A DNA stretch of 64,000 nt from an uncultured Naasia sp. (GCA_913778905.1 CAJYYA010000012.1:226233-290232), one strand, 5' to 3'. Counted from the first letter of the stretch, positions 15,470-27,451 are shown. Numbers and translations: made by a program. The notes: generated by a model not told the origin, from the sequence alone.

Positions 15470-16717
15470 TCAGGCGCCCGTGACCACCAGCACGATGAGC
15501 ACGCCGTTGAGGACGATGAGCGCGGCCGCCGCGATGATCGCGAGACCCGTCGTCCACCACCGGTTGACATGGTCCCCGAGAACGGTGCGCCGAGCCGTGA
15601 GGGCGATGAGCGGGATGAGCGCGAACGGGATCCCGAAGGACAGCACCACCTGGCTGAGTATCAGCGCGAGGGTGGGATCGACGCCGAGCAGGAGCACCGC
15701 GAGCGCGGGGACCAGGGTGACGACCCGACGAGCCAGCAGCGAGACCGGCGCCCGCAGCAAACCGTGCATGATCTCGGAGCCGGCGTACGCGCCGACCGAC
15801 GACGACGCGAGGCCGGAAGCCAGCAGGGCGACGGCGAAGAGCACCGCCACGACAGGCCCCAGCCCCGCTTCGAGCGCCGCGTAGGCGCCTTCGAGAGTGT
15901 CGGTTCCGGGAACGCCCTGGAGCGATGCGGCGGCGACGAGCAGGATGATCACGTTCACCCCGCCTGCGACGGCGAGCGCCCCCGTCACATCGACCCGGGT
16001 GGCTCGGAGCAGGAGCTTCGTGTCCCGCGCCTCTACCGTGCCGGAGAAGCGATCTCGGGTCAGCGAGGAGTGCGCGTAGATCGCGTGAGGCATGACGGTC
16101 GCCCCGAGGATCGATGCCGCGAGCAGTACCGAGCCCGAGTCCTCGAAACGAGGAACGAGGCCGGCGACGGCCTGCGCCGGGTCGGGCGGGCCGACCACGA
16201 TGCCGGCGCAGAACCCGACCGCGATGACCAGGACGAGACCGAGGACGAGACGTTCGAACACCCGGGGGCCGCGCCGCGACTGCACGAGGAGCAGGAGGAT
16301 GGAGACCCCTCCGGTGATGACTCCGCCCAGGAGCAGCGGGATGCCGAACAACAGATTGAGGGCGACGGCTCCGCCCAGGATCTCGGCGATATCGGTGGCC
16401 ATGGCGACGAGTTCGGCCTGGACCCAGAAGGCGAGACGGGTTCCCCGCTTCCGGAACCGGGCACCGAGAGCCTGCGGGAGGCTCTCCCCGGTCACGATGC
16501 CCAGCTTCGCCGAAAGGTACTGGATCAGCCAGGCCATGAGATTGCCCACCACGACGACCCACACGAGCAGGTATCCGTAGGTCGCGCCCGCGGTCATGTT
16601 GCTGGCGACGTTGCCCGGATCGAGGTAGGCCACGCCGGCGACGACTGCGGGGCCCAGGAGCGGCAGGAGGCGCGTGCGACGCGACGGTGCGGAACCGACC
16701 GTCGAGGAGGACGTCAC
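15470..16717 (-). CDS. mntH: NRAMP-type Mn2+ transporter MntH
   Basis: 415 residues, about 11 helices. DPGN in helix 1 and MPH in helix 6 are the metal-binding motifs of NRAMP transporters. Proton-coupled uptake of Mn2+ (and Fe2+) across the plasma membrane. GTG start at 16717 with GAGGA about eight bases ahead. It lies directly downstream of a DtxR-family regulator gene, with a palindrome and promoter between, so it is regulated as a Mn-repressed gene. Confidence 0.92.
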   Translation of the reverse strand: MTSSSTVGSAPSRRTRLLPLLGPAVVAGVAYLDPGNVASNMTAGATYGYLLVWVVVVGNLMAWLIQYLSAKLGIVTGESLPQALGARFRKRGTRLAFWVQAELVAMATDIAEILGGAVALNLLFGIPLLLGGVITGGVSILLLLVQSRRGPRVFERLVLGLVLVIAVGFCAGIVVGPPDPAQAVAGLVPRFEDSGSVLLAASILGATVMPHAIYAHSSLTRDRFSGTVEARDTKLLLRATRVDVTGALAVAGGVNVIILLVAAASLQGVPGTDTLEGAYAALEAGLGPVVAVLFAVALLASGLASSSVGAYAGSEIMHGLLRAPVSLLARRVVTLVPALAVLLLGVDPTLALILSQVVLSFGIPFALIPLIALTARRTVLGDHVNRWWTTGLAIIAAAALIVLNGVLIVLVVTGA

Positions 16718-16733
16718 AGAGCTATCCTCGGAT

Positions 16734-16779
16734 TTTTCGGCATACCGAAAATTCTAAGGAGGCGCGGACGCCCCGGCAA
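16734..16779 (-). promoter_or_regulatory. mntH promoter with MntR-type operator
   Basis: On the minus strand: -35 TTGCCG (16774-16779), 17-bp spacer, -10 TAGAAT (16751-16756). A perfect 18-bp dyad TTTTCGG-CATA-CCGAAAA (16734-16751) starts in the last base of the -10 box and covers the expected transcript start. A repressor there would block initiation. The neighbouring DtxR-family gene makes it the likely MntR operator. Confidence 0.75.
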
Positions 16780-16783
16780 CGGG

Positions 16784-17395
16784 TCACTCGATCGCCACCC
16801 ACACCGCGGTCGCGAGCTCCGCGTCCCGCTCACCGGCTTCGACCTCGCTGCCGACCTGCAGGCCACGTCCGGCGAGACGCGTGAGGAGCTCGGGAACTCG
16901 GTCGCTGACCCGCACGATCCGGCCCGATCCGCTGGTCAACGTGTCCCACCGCACAGCGGGCGGCCGGTCGACCTCCCCCTGGGCCGAGGGGATGGGATCG
17001 CCGTGCGGATCGACGGTCGGATGACCGAGTTCCTGGGCAATGGCGTCCAGCAGGCGGTCGCTCACGGCGTGCTCCAGTACCTCGGCCTCGTCGTGCACCT
17101 CCTCCCAGCCGTACCCGAAGCGCTCGACGAGCCAGGTCTCGATCAGGCGGTGACGACGCACCATCCGCAGAGCGCGGATCCGCCCCTCGTCGGTGAGGGT
17201 GATCGCGCCGTAGGGGACGTGCTCGACCAGCCCGCGGGCGGCGAGCTTCTTGACCATCTCCGTGATGCTGGACGGGGAGAGGCCGAGACGCGCCGCCAGC
17301 TGGGTGCCCGTGATGGGCTGTTCCTGCCACTCGGTGTGCGAGTACACGACCTTGAGGTAGTCCTCGATCGCGACGTCGGAGAGCGGGGCGGCCAT
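16784..17395 (-). CDS. mntR: DtxR/MntR family metal-dependent repressor
   Basis: 203 residues: N-terminal winged helix (QLAARLGLSPSSITEMVKKLAARGL), dimerisation/metal domain with MVRRHRLIETWLVERFGYGWEEVHDEAEVLEHAVSD containing the conserved His/Glu ligands, and a C-terminal FeoA/SH3-like domain. Annotated mntR rather than dtxR because of its partner mntH 66 bases downstream and the shared operator. Represses mntH when Mn2+ is plentiful, by family knowledge. Confidence 0.85.
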   Translation of the reverse strand: MAAPLSDVAIEDYLKVVYSHTEWQEQPITGTQLAARLGLSPSSITEMVKKLAARGLVEHVPYGAITLTDEGRIRALRMVRRHRLIETWLVERFGYGWEEVHDEAEVLEHAVSDRLLDAIAQELGHPTVDPHGDPIPSAQGEVDRPPAVRWDTLTSGSGRIVRVSDRVPELLTRLAGRGLQVGSEVEAGERDAELATAVWVAIE

Positions 17396-17433
17396 GGGCG
17401 GACTCTACCGGCGTGTCCGCGCGGCCGACAGGG

Positions 17434-18363
17434 CTAGCGGTGGCGGGAGTGTTCGTGCTCGTGCTCGACGTGGTCGGACGGCTCGATCTGAAAGGTCGAG
17501 TGATCGACGTCGAAGTGCTCCTCGAGGCACCCGCCCAGGTCGTCGAGCAGGCGGTCGACCCCGCCGGACTCGAAGACCTCGGGCTCGACCACGACGTGGG
17601 CCGTGAAGACAGGCGCGCCGGTCGTGATGGCCCACACGTGGACGTCGTGCACGTCGACCACACCCGGAGTCTCGAGGATGTGCTGACGGATGTCGTCGAC
17701 GCTCGTCCCCGCCGGAACCGACTGGTTGAGCACCCCGGTCACGTCACGGAGCAGCGAGAGGGCTCTGGGGAGGATCATGAGCGCCACCGCGAGAGAAGCG
17801 ATGGAGTCGGCTGGCGCGAATCCGGTCGTCAGGATCACGAGCGCCGCAACGATCGCAGCCGCTGAACCGAGTAGGTCGCCGAGGACCTCGAGGTAGGCGC
17901 CCCGCATGTTGATCGAGGTGTCCTTGCCGGCGCGCAGGATGGACAGCGAGGCGAGATTGGCGCACAGTCCGACCGCCGCCACGATCAGCATCGGCAGGGC
18001 GAGGATCCCCTCGCTCGCGGGATTCACGAGCCGGGAGACCGCCTCGACGCCGACGAAGACCGCGATCCCGAGCAGCAGCAACGCGTTGATGAGGGCGCCG
18101 AACACCTCGGCGCGCCGGAAGCCGAAGGTGGCCCTGTCGGTCGCCGGTCGCGCCGCGACCGACAGTGCGATCAGCGCGATCGCGAGCCCGACCGAGTCGG
18201 ACAGCATGTGGCCGGCGTCGGCGAGCAGCGTCAGAGACCCCGTCAGCAACGCCCCGACGACCTCGGCCAGCGCGAACCCCGCGGTGATCACCAGCGCGGC
18301 GATGAGCCGCCGCCTCGACGCGTCCGCGCCGTGCGAGTGCCCCGCCGAGCCGTGAGATGTCAT
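17434..18363 (-). CDS. CDF cation efflux transporter (CzcD/ZnT-like)
   Basis: 309 residues, six helices, His-rich start (HSHG) and end (EHEHEHSRHR). Helix 2 has LLADAGHMLSDSVG with the H-x3-D metal pair; helix 5 has YLEVLGDLLGS, where Glu replaces the His common in Zn-type HxxxD transporters. The C-terminal cytoplasmic domain has DVHDVHVWAITTG. Proton-driven export of Zn2+ or another divalent ion; the Glu may change metal preference. TACCGT lies six bases before the ATG, consistent with leaderless transcription. Confidence 0.88.
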   Translation of the reverse strand: MTSHGSAGHSHGADASRRRLIAALVITAGFALAEVVGALLTGSLTLLADAGHMLSDSVGLAIALIALSVAARPATDRATFGFRRAEVFGALINALLLLGIAVFVGVEAVSRLVNPASEGILALPMLIVAAVGLCANLASLSILRAGKDTSINMRGAYLEVLGDLLGSAAAIVAALVILTTGFAPADSIASLAVALMILPRALSLLRDVTGVLNQSVPAGTSVDDIRQHILETPGVVDVHDVHVWAITTGAPVFTAHVVVEPEVFESGGVDRLLDDLGGCLEEHFDVDHSTFQIEPSDHVEHEHEHSRHR

Positions 18364-18438
18364 CGACTCACGGTACGCCGTATGCCCCTCAGGCGCCCCA
18401 TCGAGAGGGCGGTTGTTCGAGAGGAGCGACCGCAGGAG

Positions 18439-19047
18439 TCACTCGACGTGGTCGAGCAGCCACGGCAGCAGCGCGGTGAAGGCCTGCGTGCGGTGACTCA
18501 GCGCATCCTTCTCGGCCGGGCTGAGCTCGGCGGCCGAACGTCCGCCGCCGTCGTGCGGACGGAAGATCGGGTCGTATCCGAACCCTCCGCCGCCGAAGGG
18601 CGCTTCGGCGATGGAGCCTCGCCAGCGAGCGATCTCGACGTGCTCGGTGTCGCCCTCCGGCCCGGGGATGACTGCCGCGGCTGCACACGTGAACTCGGCA
18701 CCGCGGTCGGCCTCGGCGACGCCCACGAGGTTCTGAAGCAGGAGGGCCAGATTGTCCCCGTCATCGCGCGTCCCCGCGTAGCGTGCGGAGTGGATGCCGG
18801 GGGCACCGCCGAGCGCATCCGCGGAGATCCCGGAGTCGTCGGCGATGGCGGGCAGGCCGGTGTGGGCTGCAGCGGCCCGCGCCTTGATGAGGGCGTTCGC
18901 CTCGAACGTGTCACCGTCCTCCACGGGTTCGGGGCCGTCGTAACCGATCAGCTCGATTCCGCCGAGCCGCTCCCCCAGGATGCGTCGGAGTTCGACCACC
19001 TTGTGGGCGTTGTGGGTCGCGAGCACGACCCGCCGGGTAGAGGTCAC
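18439..19047 (-). CDS. rdgB: RdgB/HAM1 family non-canonical purine NTP pyrophosphatase
   Basis: 202 residues with ATHNAHK at the start, [24 protein letters not shown] in the middle and GFGYDPIF near the end: the three signature blocks of dITP/XTP pyrophosphatases, which clear deaminated purine nucleotides. GTG at 19047 overlaps the rph stop as GTGA; the longer in-frame ORF has no support. Co-transcribed with rph, a frequent actinobacterial pair. Confidence 0.92.
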   Translation of the reverse strand: MTSTRRVVLATHNAHKVVELRRILGERLGGIELIGYDGPEPVEDGDTFEANALIKARAAAAHTGLPAIADDSGISADALGGAPGIHSARYAGTRDDGDNLALLLQNLVGVAEADRGAEFTCAAAAVIPGPEGDTEHVEIARWRGSIAEAPFGGGGFGYDPIFRPHDGGGRSAAELSPAEKDALSHRTQAFTALLPWLLDHVE

Positions 19048-19787
19048 CGGGTCGCCTCGGCCTGGGCCTCGAGCGCCGCCCGCTGGAAGGCTGCGAGATC
19101 GTTCGTGCCGGCGAGAGCGAGGTCGAGCAGCGAGTCGAGCTCGCGGCGGTCGAACGGGGCGCGCTCCGCGGTGCCCTGCACCTCGACGAAGAGACCGCGG
19201 CCGGTCGCGACGACGTTCATGTCGGTCTCGGCACGCACGTCCTCGGTGTAGGCGAGATCGAGCATGGGCTCGCCGTCGATGATGCCGACCGAGACGGCGG
19301 CGACGGAGTCGATGAGCGGCTGCGCCTTCTGACCGATGAACTTCTTGCCACGCGCCCACTCGACCGCGTCGGCGAGGGCGACGTAGGCGCCCGTGATCGC
19401 GGCGGTCCGGGTTCCGCCGTCGGCCTGGAGCACATCGCAGTCGAGTACGACGGTGTTCTCACCGAGCGCCTTCAGGTCGATGACGGCGCGGAGGCTGCGC
19501 CCGATGAGGCGGGAGATCTCGTGCGTGCGCCCGCCGATCTTGCCCTTGACCGACTCACGGTCGTTCCGGGAGTTGGTGGCGCGGGGAAGCATCGCGTATT
19601 CCGCCGTGATCCAGCCGGTGCCCTTGCCGGTCAACCAACGGGGCACTCCGTTGGTGAACGACGCGGTGCACAGCACCTTGGTCCCGCCGAACGAGATGAG
19701 TGCCGACCCCTCGGCCTGCGAGCTCCAGCCCCGCTCGATCGTGACCTCGCGGAGTTGATCGTTGGTGCGTCCGTCGATGCGGGTCAT
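19044..19787 (-). CDS. rph: RNase PH
   Basis: 247 residues, the normal family length. [19 protein letters not shown] at the start, [34 protein letters not shown] in the middle and [19 protein letters not shown] are conserved RNase PH blocks; the phosphate-binding Arg residues and the catalytic Asp are in place. Phosphorolytic 3' trimming of tRNA precursors. AAAGGA precedes the ATG at 19787. The in-frame ORF up to 20138 runs into murI and is not coding. Confidence 0.95.
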   Translation of the reverse strand: MTRIDGRTNDQLREVTIERGWSSQAEGSALISFGGTKVLCTASFTNGVPRWLTGKGTGWITAEYAMLPRATNSRNDRESVKGKIGGRTHEISRLIGRSLRAVIDLKALGENTVVLDCDVLQADGGTRTAAITGAYVALADAVEWARGKKFIGQKAQPLIDSVAAVSVGIIDGEPMLDLAYTEDVRAETDMNVVATGRGLFVEVQGTAERAPFDRRELDSLLDLALAGTNDLAAFQRAALEAQAEATR

Positions 19788-19849
19788 GGCGTGTCCTTTG
19801 CGTGAGGTGGTCGTGATCGCCGCTGCGGCGACGGATCGGGGAGCATGGG

Positions 19850-20695
19850 TCAGACGGGTCCGCCGACACGGGGAAGCGTGATGGTGCCCGTGAGGACGGT
19901 GTCGGCACGGGGAGCCTCCAAGCCGAGGAAGCGGCGTGCGAGACGGGTGAACTCGTGAGCGCTCTCGCCGGTCGCCTCGTAGACCCGGCTGGGCTCGCCG
20001 GGCTCGGTGCGGAGCAGGTCGTGTTCGACGAGACGGCGGTAGACGTCGCGCGCGGTCTCGTCCGCGCTCGAGACGAGGGCGACGTCCGGCCCGACGACGT
20101 ACTGGATCGCCGCGGACAGGAGCGGGTAATGCGTGCACCCGAGTACCAGGGTGTCGATGTCCGCCGCCTTCAACGGAGCGAGGTACTCCTCCGCCACCGC
20201 GAACAGCTCAGGCCCCGACGTCACGCCCGCCTCGACGAATTCGACGAACCGCGGACATGCCGCCGTGGTCAGGGTGAGGTGCGGAGCGGCGGCGAATGCG
20301 TCCTCGTACGCCCGCGAGGTGATGGTCGCGACCGTGCCGATGACCCCGACGCGACCGTTGCGCGTGCGTCGCACCGCCGTGCGGGCGGCCGGCTGGATCA
20401 CCTCCACGACCGGGATCCCGTGCTCGACCTCGTACCGCTCGCGGGCGTCTCGCAGAACGGCGGCGGACGCGGAGTTGCAAGCGATGACGAGCAACTTGAC
20501 CCCCTGCTCGACGAGGGAATCCATGACGTCGAGGGCATGCCTGCGCACCTCGGCGATGGGGAGGGGCCCATAGGGGCCGTTGGCGGTGTCGCCGACGTAG
20601 AGGATCGACTCCCGCGGCAGCTGATCGATGATCGCGCGGGCCACGGTCAGACCGCCGACACCCGAGTCGAAGACTCCAATCGGCGCATCGGTCAC
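19850..20695 (-). CDS. murI: Glutamate racemase
   Basis: 281 residues: [27 protein letters not shown] (Cys73) and LGCTHYPLL (second catalytic Cys) are the MurI motifs; both acid/base Cys are present. It supplies D-glutamate for peptidoglycan. GTG at 20695. Divergent from pncB, with only 38 bases between start codons, so the promoters overlap; TAGACT eight bases before the start suggests a very short leader. Confidence 0.95.
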   Translation of the reverse strand: MTDAPIGVFDSGVGGLTVARAIIDQLPRESILYVGDTANGPYGPLPIAEVRRHALDVMDSLVEQGVKLLVIACNSASAAVLRDARERYEVEHGIPVVEVIQPAARTAVRRTRNGRVGVIGTVATITSRAYEDAFAAAPHLTLTTAACPRFVEFVEAGVTSGPELFAVAEEYLAPLKAADIDTLVLGCTHYPLLSAAIQYVVGPDVALVSSADETARDVYRRLVEHDLLRTEPGEPSRVYEATGESAHEFTRLARRFLGLEAPRADTVLTGTITLPRVGGPV

Positions 20696-20733
20696 AGGGT
20701 GAGAGTCTAGACGCGCTCGCTAGGCTGACCCGG

Positions 20734-22044
20734 GTGACGCACAGCACCGCGCTCCTCACCGACCGCTACGAGCTCACCATGCTCGAGGCCGCCATACGCT
20801 CCGGGACCCACGAACGGGACTGCGTCTTCGAGGTCTTCGGACGCTCGCTCCCCGGCGGCCGCCGCTACGGCATCGTGGCCGGAACGGGTCGCGTGCTCGA
20901 GGCCGTGTCCCGCTTCCGCTTCGGTGACGACGAGCTGACCTGGCTCCGCGACAACCGGATCGTGGGTGATGCCGCACTCGACTACCTCGCCGACTACCGC
21001 TTCACGGGCGACATCCGCGGCTATCGCGAGGGCGAGGTCTACTTCCCCGGTTCGCCGATCCTCGTCGTCGAGGGGCGCTTCGCCGAGGCGGTCCTGCTCG
21101 AGACCCTCGTCTTGAGCATCTTGAACTACGACAGCGCGGTCGCCACGGCCGCCGCGCGCATGGTGTCCGCCGCGGGAACGCGACCCCTCGCGGAGATGGG
21201 CTCGCGTCGCACCGGCGAGCACTCCGCCGTCGCCGCGGCCCGCGCCGCCTACATCGCGGGCTTCTCCGCCACGTCCAACCTCGAGGCCGGACGCACCTGG
21301 GGCGTGCCGACCATGGGCACCGCCGCACACGCGTTCACCCTGCTCCATGACTCCGAGGAGGATGCGTTCCGAGCCCAGATCGAGACTCTCGGCACGGGCA
21401 CCACCCTGCTGGTCGACACCTATGACGTGCACACGGCCGTCGCGCGCGCCGTCGAGATCGCGGGTACCGGGCTCGGCGCGGTCCGCATCGACTCGGGCGA
21501 TCTCCCCATCGTCGTCGCCGAGGTTCGCGCACAGCTGGACGCGCTCGGGGCGACCGGGACACGCATCACCGTCACCAACGACCTCGACGAGTACGGCATC
21601 GCGATCCTCGCGGCCTCCCCCGTCGACTCGTACGGGGTCGGGACGTCGGTCGTCACGGGATCCGGCAGTCCCGCCGCCGGCATGGTCTACAAGCTCGTGG
21701 CCCACCGCGACGACACCGGCGAATGGATCTCCGTCGCCAAGCGCTCGGCGGCCAAGGTCAGCGTCGGCGGCAGCAAGCGAGCCTTCCGCGCAGTGAACGA
21801 CCGTGGGATCGCCACGGCCGAGATCATCCGCCGGGATGTCGGCGGTGTTCCGGCGCGAGCCGCGGAGGGCGAGCGCGCACTCCACGTTCCTCTGATGACC
21901 GCGGGTGTGGCCGCCGAGTCGTTCCTCGGCGCGGCGGGGGCTGCAGCTGCTCGGGCCCACCGGGCGGACGCGATCGCAGAACTCCCCCGTGACGCGTTCC
22001 GCCTCAGCTCGGGTGACCCCGAGCTGGCGGCGCGCTATGAGTGA
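20734..22044 (+). CDS. pncB: Nicotinate phosphoribosyltransferase
   Basis: 436 residues. DRYELTMLEAA at the start, GYREGEVYFPGSPIL, MGSRRTGEHSAV, TSNLEAGRTWGVPTMGTAAHAF and RIDSGDL are characteristic. Catalyses formation of nicotinate mononucleotide in NAD salvage. The His of GTAAHAF is the usual phosphorylated or active-site residue region. GTG at 20734, with TAGGCT seven bases before, suggests a leaderless mRNA. Convergent with DUF3039 across a palindromic repeat. Confidence 0.92.
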   Translation: MTHSTALLTDRYELTMLEAAIRSGTHERDCVFEVFGRSLPGGRRYGIVAGTGRVLEAVSRFRFGDDELTWLRDNRIVGDAALDYLADYRFTGDIRGYREGEVYFPGSPILVVEGRFAEAVLLETLVLSILNYDSAVATAAARMVSAAGTRPLAEMGSRRTGEHSAVAAARAAYIAGFSATSNLEAGRTWGVPTMGTAAHAFTLLHDSEEDAFRAQIETLGTGTTLLVDTYDVHTAVARAVEIAGTGLGAVRIDSGDLPIVVAEVRAQLDALGATGTRITVTNDLDEYGIAILAASPVDSYGVGTSVVTGSGSPAAGMVYKLVAHRDDTGEWISVAKRSAAKVSVGGSKRAFRAVNDRGIATAEIIRRDVGGVPARAAEGERALHVPLMTAGVAAESFLGAAGAAAARAHRADAIAELPRDAFRLSSGDPELAARYE

Positions 22045-22080
22045 CGCGCCGGGCCCGCCTGACGCGCCTCTCGTCTGACG

Positions 22081-22225
22081 GAATGCAGGACCTCGCAGAT
22101 CGAATGCAGGACCTCGAGAATTGACCAGCCGCGTCTACCCCGGACTTATCGGGATCCCGCGAAGGCCGTCCTGCACTTCGGACGCGCGATCCTGCATTCG
22201 TCACGCGACTCCTGCACTTGTTCAG
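22081..22225. repeat. 145-bp palindromic TGCAGGA repeat (copy B)
   Basis: Two TGCAGGACCTCG units on the left (22084-, 22104-) and three TCCTGCA-type units on the right (22169-, 22190-, 22210-) can pair. The right arm, read in reverse (GAACAAGTGCAGGAGTCGCG), matches the left arm of copy A at 4069 (GAACACATGCAGGAGTCGCG), so they are one family. Here it is between convergent genes and may act as a terminator. Confidence 0.75.
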
Positions 22226-22229
22226 AGAG

Positions 22230-22508
22230 TCAGGGCTTGAGCTTCTCGTAGATCTCCTGGCAGGTGGGGCACACCGCGAACTTCGACGGGTCGCGACCCG
22301 GGACCCACTTCTTGCCGCACAGCGCCTTGACGGGCTTGCCCGTGACGGCGGACTCGACGATCTTGTCCTTCTTGACGTAATGGGCGAACTTGTCGTGATC
22401 GCCGTCGTCGAGCTGCTCCTTCTCGAGGAGCTCCTGCAGCTCACGGTCGAGCACATCGGTGCCCCCGCCGCCGGGTCCGGGTTCCATGGTCGAGTCGAAG
22501 AAAGCCAC
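22230..22508 (-). CDS. DUF3039 zinc-ribbon-like small protein
   Basis: 92 residues; GGGGTDVLDRELQELLEKEQ, ALCGKKWVPGRDP and VCPTCQEIYEKL are the blocks of actinobacterial DUF3039 proteins. Three Cys (LCG and CPTC) suggest a metal site. The start is taken as GTG 22508 because TACAAT (22515-22520) sits exactly six bases before it, which places the transcript start at the GTG; an ATG at 22489 is an alternative. Function unknown. Confidence 0.82.
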   Translation of the reverse strand: MAFFDSTMEPGPGGGGTDVLDRELQELLEKEQLDDGDHDKFAHYVKKDKIVESAVTGKPVKALCGKKWVPGRDPSKFAVCPTCQEIYEKLKP

Positions 22509-22570
22509 GGGTGGATTGTACGCCCGCGGCACGGACGCCGGCCGGAACCGCCGACCGTCTCCGCGATCGC

Positions 22571-24120
22571 TCAGGCGGCCTGCAGCGAGGCCGCCAGGAT
22601 CTCCGGCCCACGACGTCGGAAGATCCGCGAACCGATCCAGACGCCGACGGCGAGGACCAGGAGTCCCGTCGCGAGACCAGCCACGAGTGACCACGTGTAG
22701 AAGGCGGGGTCGGAGACGTAACCGAGGACGGCGAGCACGATGGCGGGGGCCGACAGGACCGCGGTGACGAGGAACGAGACGGTCTGCACGAAGGCGACCG
22801 TGGCGCCCGTGTTCTGCGGCTGACTGAACGGGCTGTCACCCGGACGCACGACCGCGTAGGGGAACCGGGCCGAGGTGATGCTCGACAGCCCCATACCCGC
22901 CAGCAGCAGCGAGAGACTGATGCCGAGGATGCCGCCGAGTCCGGCCCAGTCGCCGAAGAAGTATGCCGACACGACCGAGCCGACGAGGATGATCGGCACG
23001 CCGAAGGCCAGCGCCGGGAAGAGCCGGCCCAGGCGATCCGAACGCCCCCTGATACCCGAGACGACGTGCTGCCAGACGGCGGTGTTGTCGTAGGCGGTGT
23101 CGTTGTGCAGGCTCCATCCGAGGAGTAGCGAGAAGACGGGGACGGGTATCAGGGCGACGATCGTGCCCGGTACCCCCACCACGAGCAGTGGGAGCATCAC
23201 GATGATCGGCGTGAAGGGCACGACGACCAGCGAGACCCAATAACGGGGATCGCGGGCCCAATAGGTCGCACTTCGGGCGGCGATCGCCCCGCCAGGGTTG
23301 TCGGGGAGCCGGTCGAACCACCCGAGCCCGGCGTAGCTCTTGGCGCGCCCCTCTCGTTCGGGTGAGACCAGCATCCACGCGACGAGCTTCGTCCAGGCGA
23401 GCCAGAGCAGAGCGGGCGTGGCGACGGCGATCAGCAGATGCAGGAACGCACCTCCCCCGTCACCGATGGCCGCGTCGCCGGGGATCGCCCAGGCGGCGCC
23501 GAGGGGGGTCCACGCGAGGGTGTCGGCGAAGGCGCGCGCGGTGCGTCCATCGTCCGTGGCCCAGTCGACGCCGGCGAGGACGAACACGATCGGCGAGAGG
23601 AGGACCAGCACCAGCAGCCCGAGGATCGCACTGAACTCACGCGCCCGCCGCGTCGCGAGCAGGAAAGCCGCGACGGAGGTCGTCACGCGGGCCGCGAGGA
23701 CGCAGGTGGCCACGGTCAGCACCGCGCCGAGCAACGCGAGGAAGGACAGACCCGGCAGGCGGGTCCAGGTCACGATCTGGCTGAGCACGACGATGAGGAG
23801 AGCGAGCGTCGGAACGCTCACCAGGGCCGCGACGAGAAGCGCGAGCGACAGCTTCGTGTTGTCGAGCCCGAACAGCGAGAACCGGCGCGGATCGAGAGCG
23901 TCGTCGAGTCCGAACATCAACGGGACGACGGCGAAGCCGGCCACGATGAGCGAACCGCCGATGATCGTGAACGAGCGGGCGGTCTCCTCGTCGAAGAAAC
24001 GCAGCGCCAGCAGCCCGGCGGAACACAGCACGGCTGCGCCGATCCCGTACAAGACCGCCACGACCAGCCCGAAGACCTGCCAGGGGCCGCGCCGGAAGGA
24101 GTTGGCGAGAAGCTGCAGCT

Positions 24121-24145
<25 letters not shown>
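22571..24145 (-). CDS. ABC transporter permease, exporter type
   Basis: 524 residues with about twelve hydrophobic helices in two groups separated by a cytoplasmic region ([32 protein letters not shown]). No binding-protein gene nearby and an ATPase gene immediately upstream (overlap of 25 bases, 24121-24145), so an ABC-2/exporter-like half-pair is likely. GTG start at 24145. Substrate unknown. Similar two-gene sets are common in Microbacteriaceae and usually named only 'ABC transporter permease'. Confidence 0.75.
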
Positions 24146-26274
<2,129 letters not shown>

Positions 26275-26581
26275 AGAAGCAAAGGTAGCAACCCCCCTCT
26301 CGCCGAACCCGCACGACGGGCCCGGCGGGCATCGTTCCCGAGGATGATTCCTCGGGCCGGTAAGGCGGATGCGCGGGCCGGTCCTCGCCCACCGATGTGA
26401 GTCTCTCCGATGAACCGGGGCCGAGCCGACCGACCGTCCGCCCTCGCGAGGGCACGCTCACTGAGCCCGGCTCATTCATAAGAATCCCCGCAGAGATTCT
26501 CAGCAACGGATCGAGTCCGCCGACCGTGCCCTCGACACCGTCTTCCGGTAGTTCCCCGGTGCGGGTTCCTACAATCCACGC
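26275..26581. promoter_or_regulatory. Divergent intergenic region with a leaderless-type promoter
   Basis: 307 bases between two divergent genes, without an ORF. TACAAT at 26570-26575 stands exactly six bases before the ATG at 26582, so the transcript should start at the ATG. No good -35 hexamer is seen at 16-18 bases. Towards the other side, TACCTT (minus strand, ~26277-26283) lies close to the GTG at 26274 and could serve the ATPase gene. A GC-rich stretch at 26436-26500 has no feature I recognise. Confidence 0.5.
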
Positions 26582-27451
26582 ATGACGAAGAACGACGTTC
26601 CACGGGCGGGCTCGGACACCGATCCGCACGGCGGTCCCGACGACCTGCCGCGTCACGTGGTCACCGCATTCGACAAGCTGCTCGCGGTGCAGCGACCCGC
26701 TGTGATCGCCAACATCAAAGCGATCCGGCGTCTCCGTCCGCAGGCGACACCGGAGCAGGTGCTTCGGGTCCTCGAGCGGGAGTACCTCACGGCGGTCACG
26801 ACCGGCGGGGCCGCGGTGGGAGCATCCGCGGTCTTCCCCGGAGTCGGCACCGGAGCGGCGCTCGCACTCAGCGGCGTCGAGACGGCCGGCTTCCTCGAGG
26901 CCAGCGCCCTCTTCGCGCAATCCGTCGCGGAACTGCACGGCCTCGCCGTGCGTGAGCCGGAACGCGCCCGCGCCCTGGTCATGGCGATGATGCTCGGCGA
27001 GGGTGGCCGCAAGCTGGTCAAGCAATTCGCCGGTCAGATGAGCGGCAAGGCCGGCCTCGGACGCCCGGCGTTCTGGGGCGAGCTGGTGACCACCTCGATG
27101 CCTCAGGCGATCATGGGTCCGCTGACCGACTCGCTTCGGAAGCGCTTCATGCGCAGCTTCCTGACCCGCCAGAGCGGAACCGTCATCGGGCGCATGGTCC
27201 CCTTCGGCGTCGGAGCGGTCATCGGCGGAACCGGCAACCACCTGCTCGGACGACGCGTCGTCTCGAGCTCCCGCGAGGCGTTCCCCCCGCTGCCCGAGGA
27301 CTTCCTCCCCGAGCTGGCACTGACGGTGAAGACGACCGCCCGGGGTATCGAACCGGGCGAGGACTCACCTCGCCGGCGCTCGCCGTTCCGCCGCAAGCCG
27401 CGCGCGCTGGAGGGGCCCGACGCCGCTGCCGACGCCGACGCGCGGCCCTGA
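26582..27451 (+). CDS. Unknown actinobacterial protein with glycine-rich helices
   Basis: 289 residues. A hydrophilic head, a helical region (VTAFDKLLAVQRPAVIANIKAI), a Gly/Ala-rich hydrophobic stretch (TGGAAVGASAVFPGVGTGAALALSG), another at RMVPFGVGAVIGGTGNHLLG, and a basic Arg/Pro-rich tail. Probably membrane-associated. No enzymatic motif seen, no signal peptide. I do not recognise a family with confidence. Monocistronic, ends at a strong terminator palindrome. Confidence 0.65.
   Translation: MTKNDVPRAGSDTDPHGGPDDLPRHVVTAFDKLLAVQRPAVIANIKAIRRLRPQATPEQVLRVLEREYLTAVTTGGAAVGASAVFPGVGTGAALALSGVETAGFLEASALFAQSVAELHGLAVREPERARALVMAMMLGEGGRKLVKQFAGQMSGKAGLGRPAFWGELVTTSMPQAIMGPLTDSLRKRFMRSFLTRQSGTVIGRMVPFGVGAVIGGTGNHLLGRRVVSSSREAFPPLPEDFLPELALTVKTTARGIEPGEDSPRRRSPFRRKPRALEGPDAAADADARP

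Noticed and set aside
15461-17437. 658-residue plus-strand ORF over mntH-mntR
   Set aside because: Antisense to two well-supported genes.
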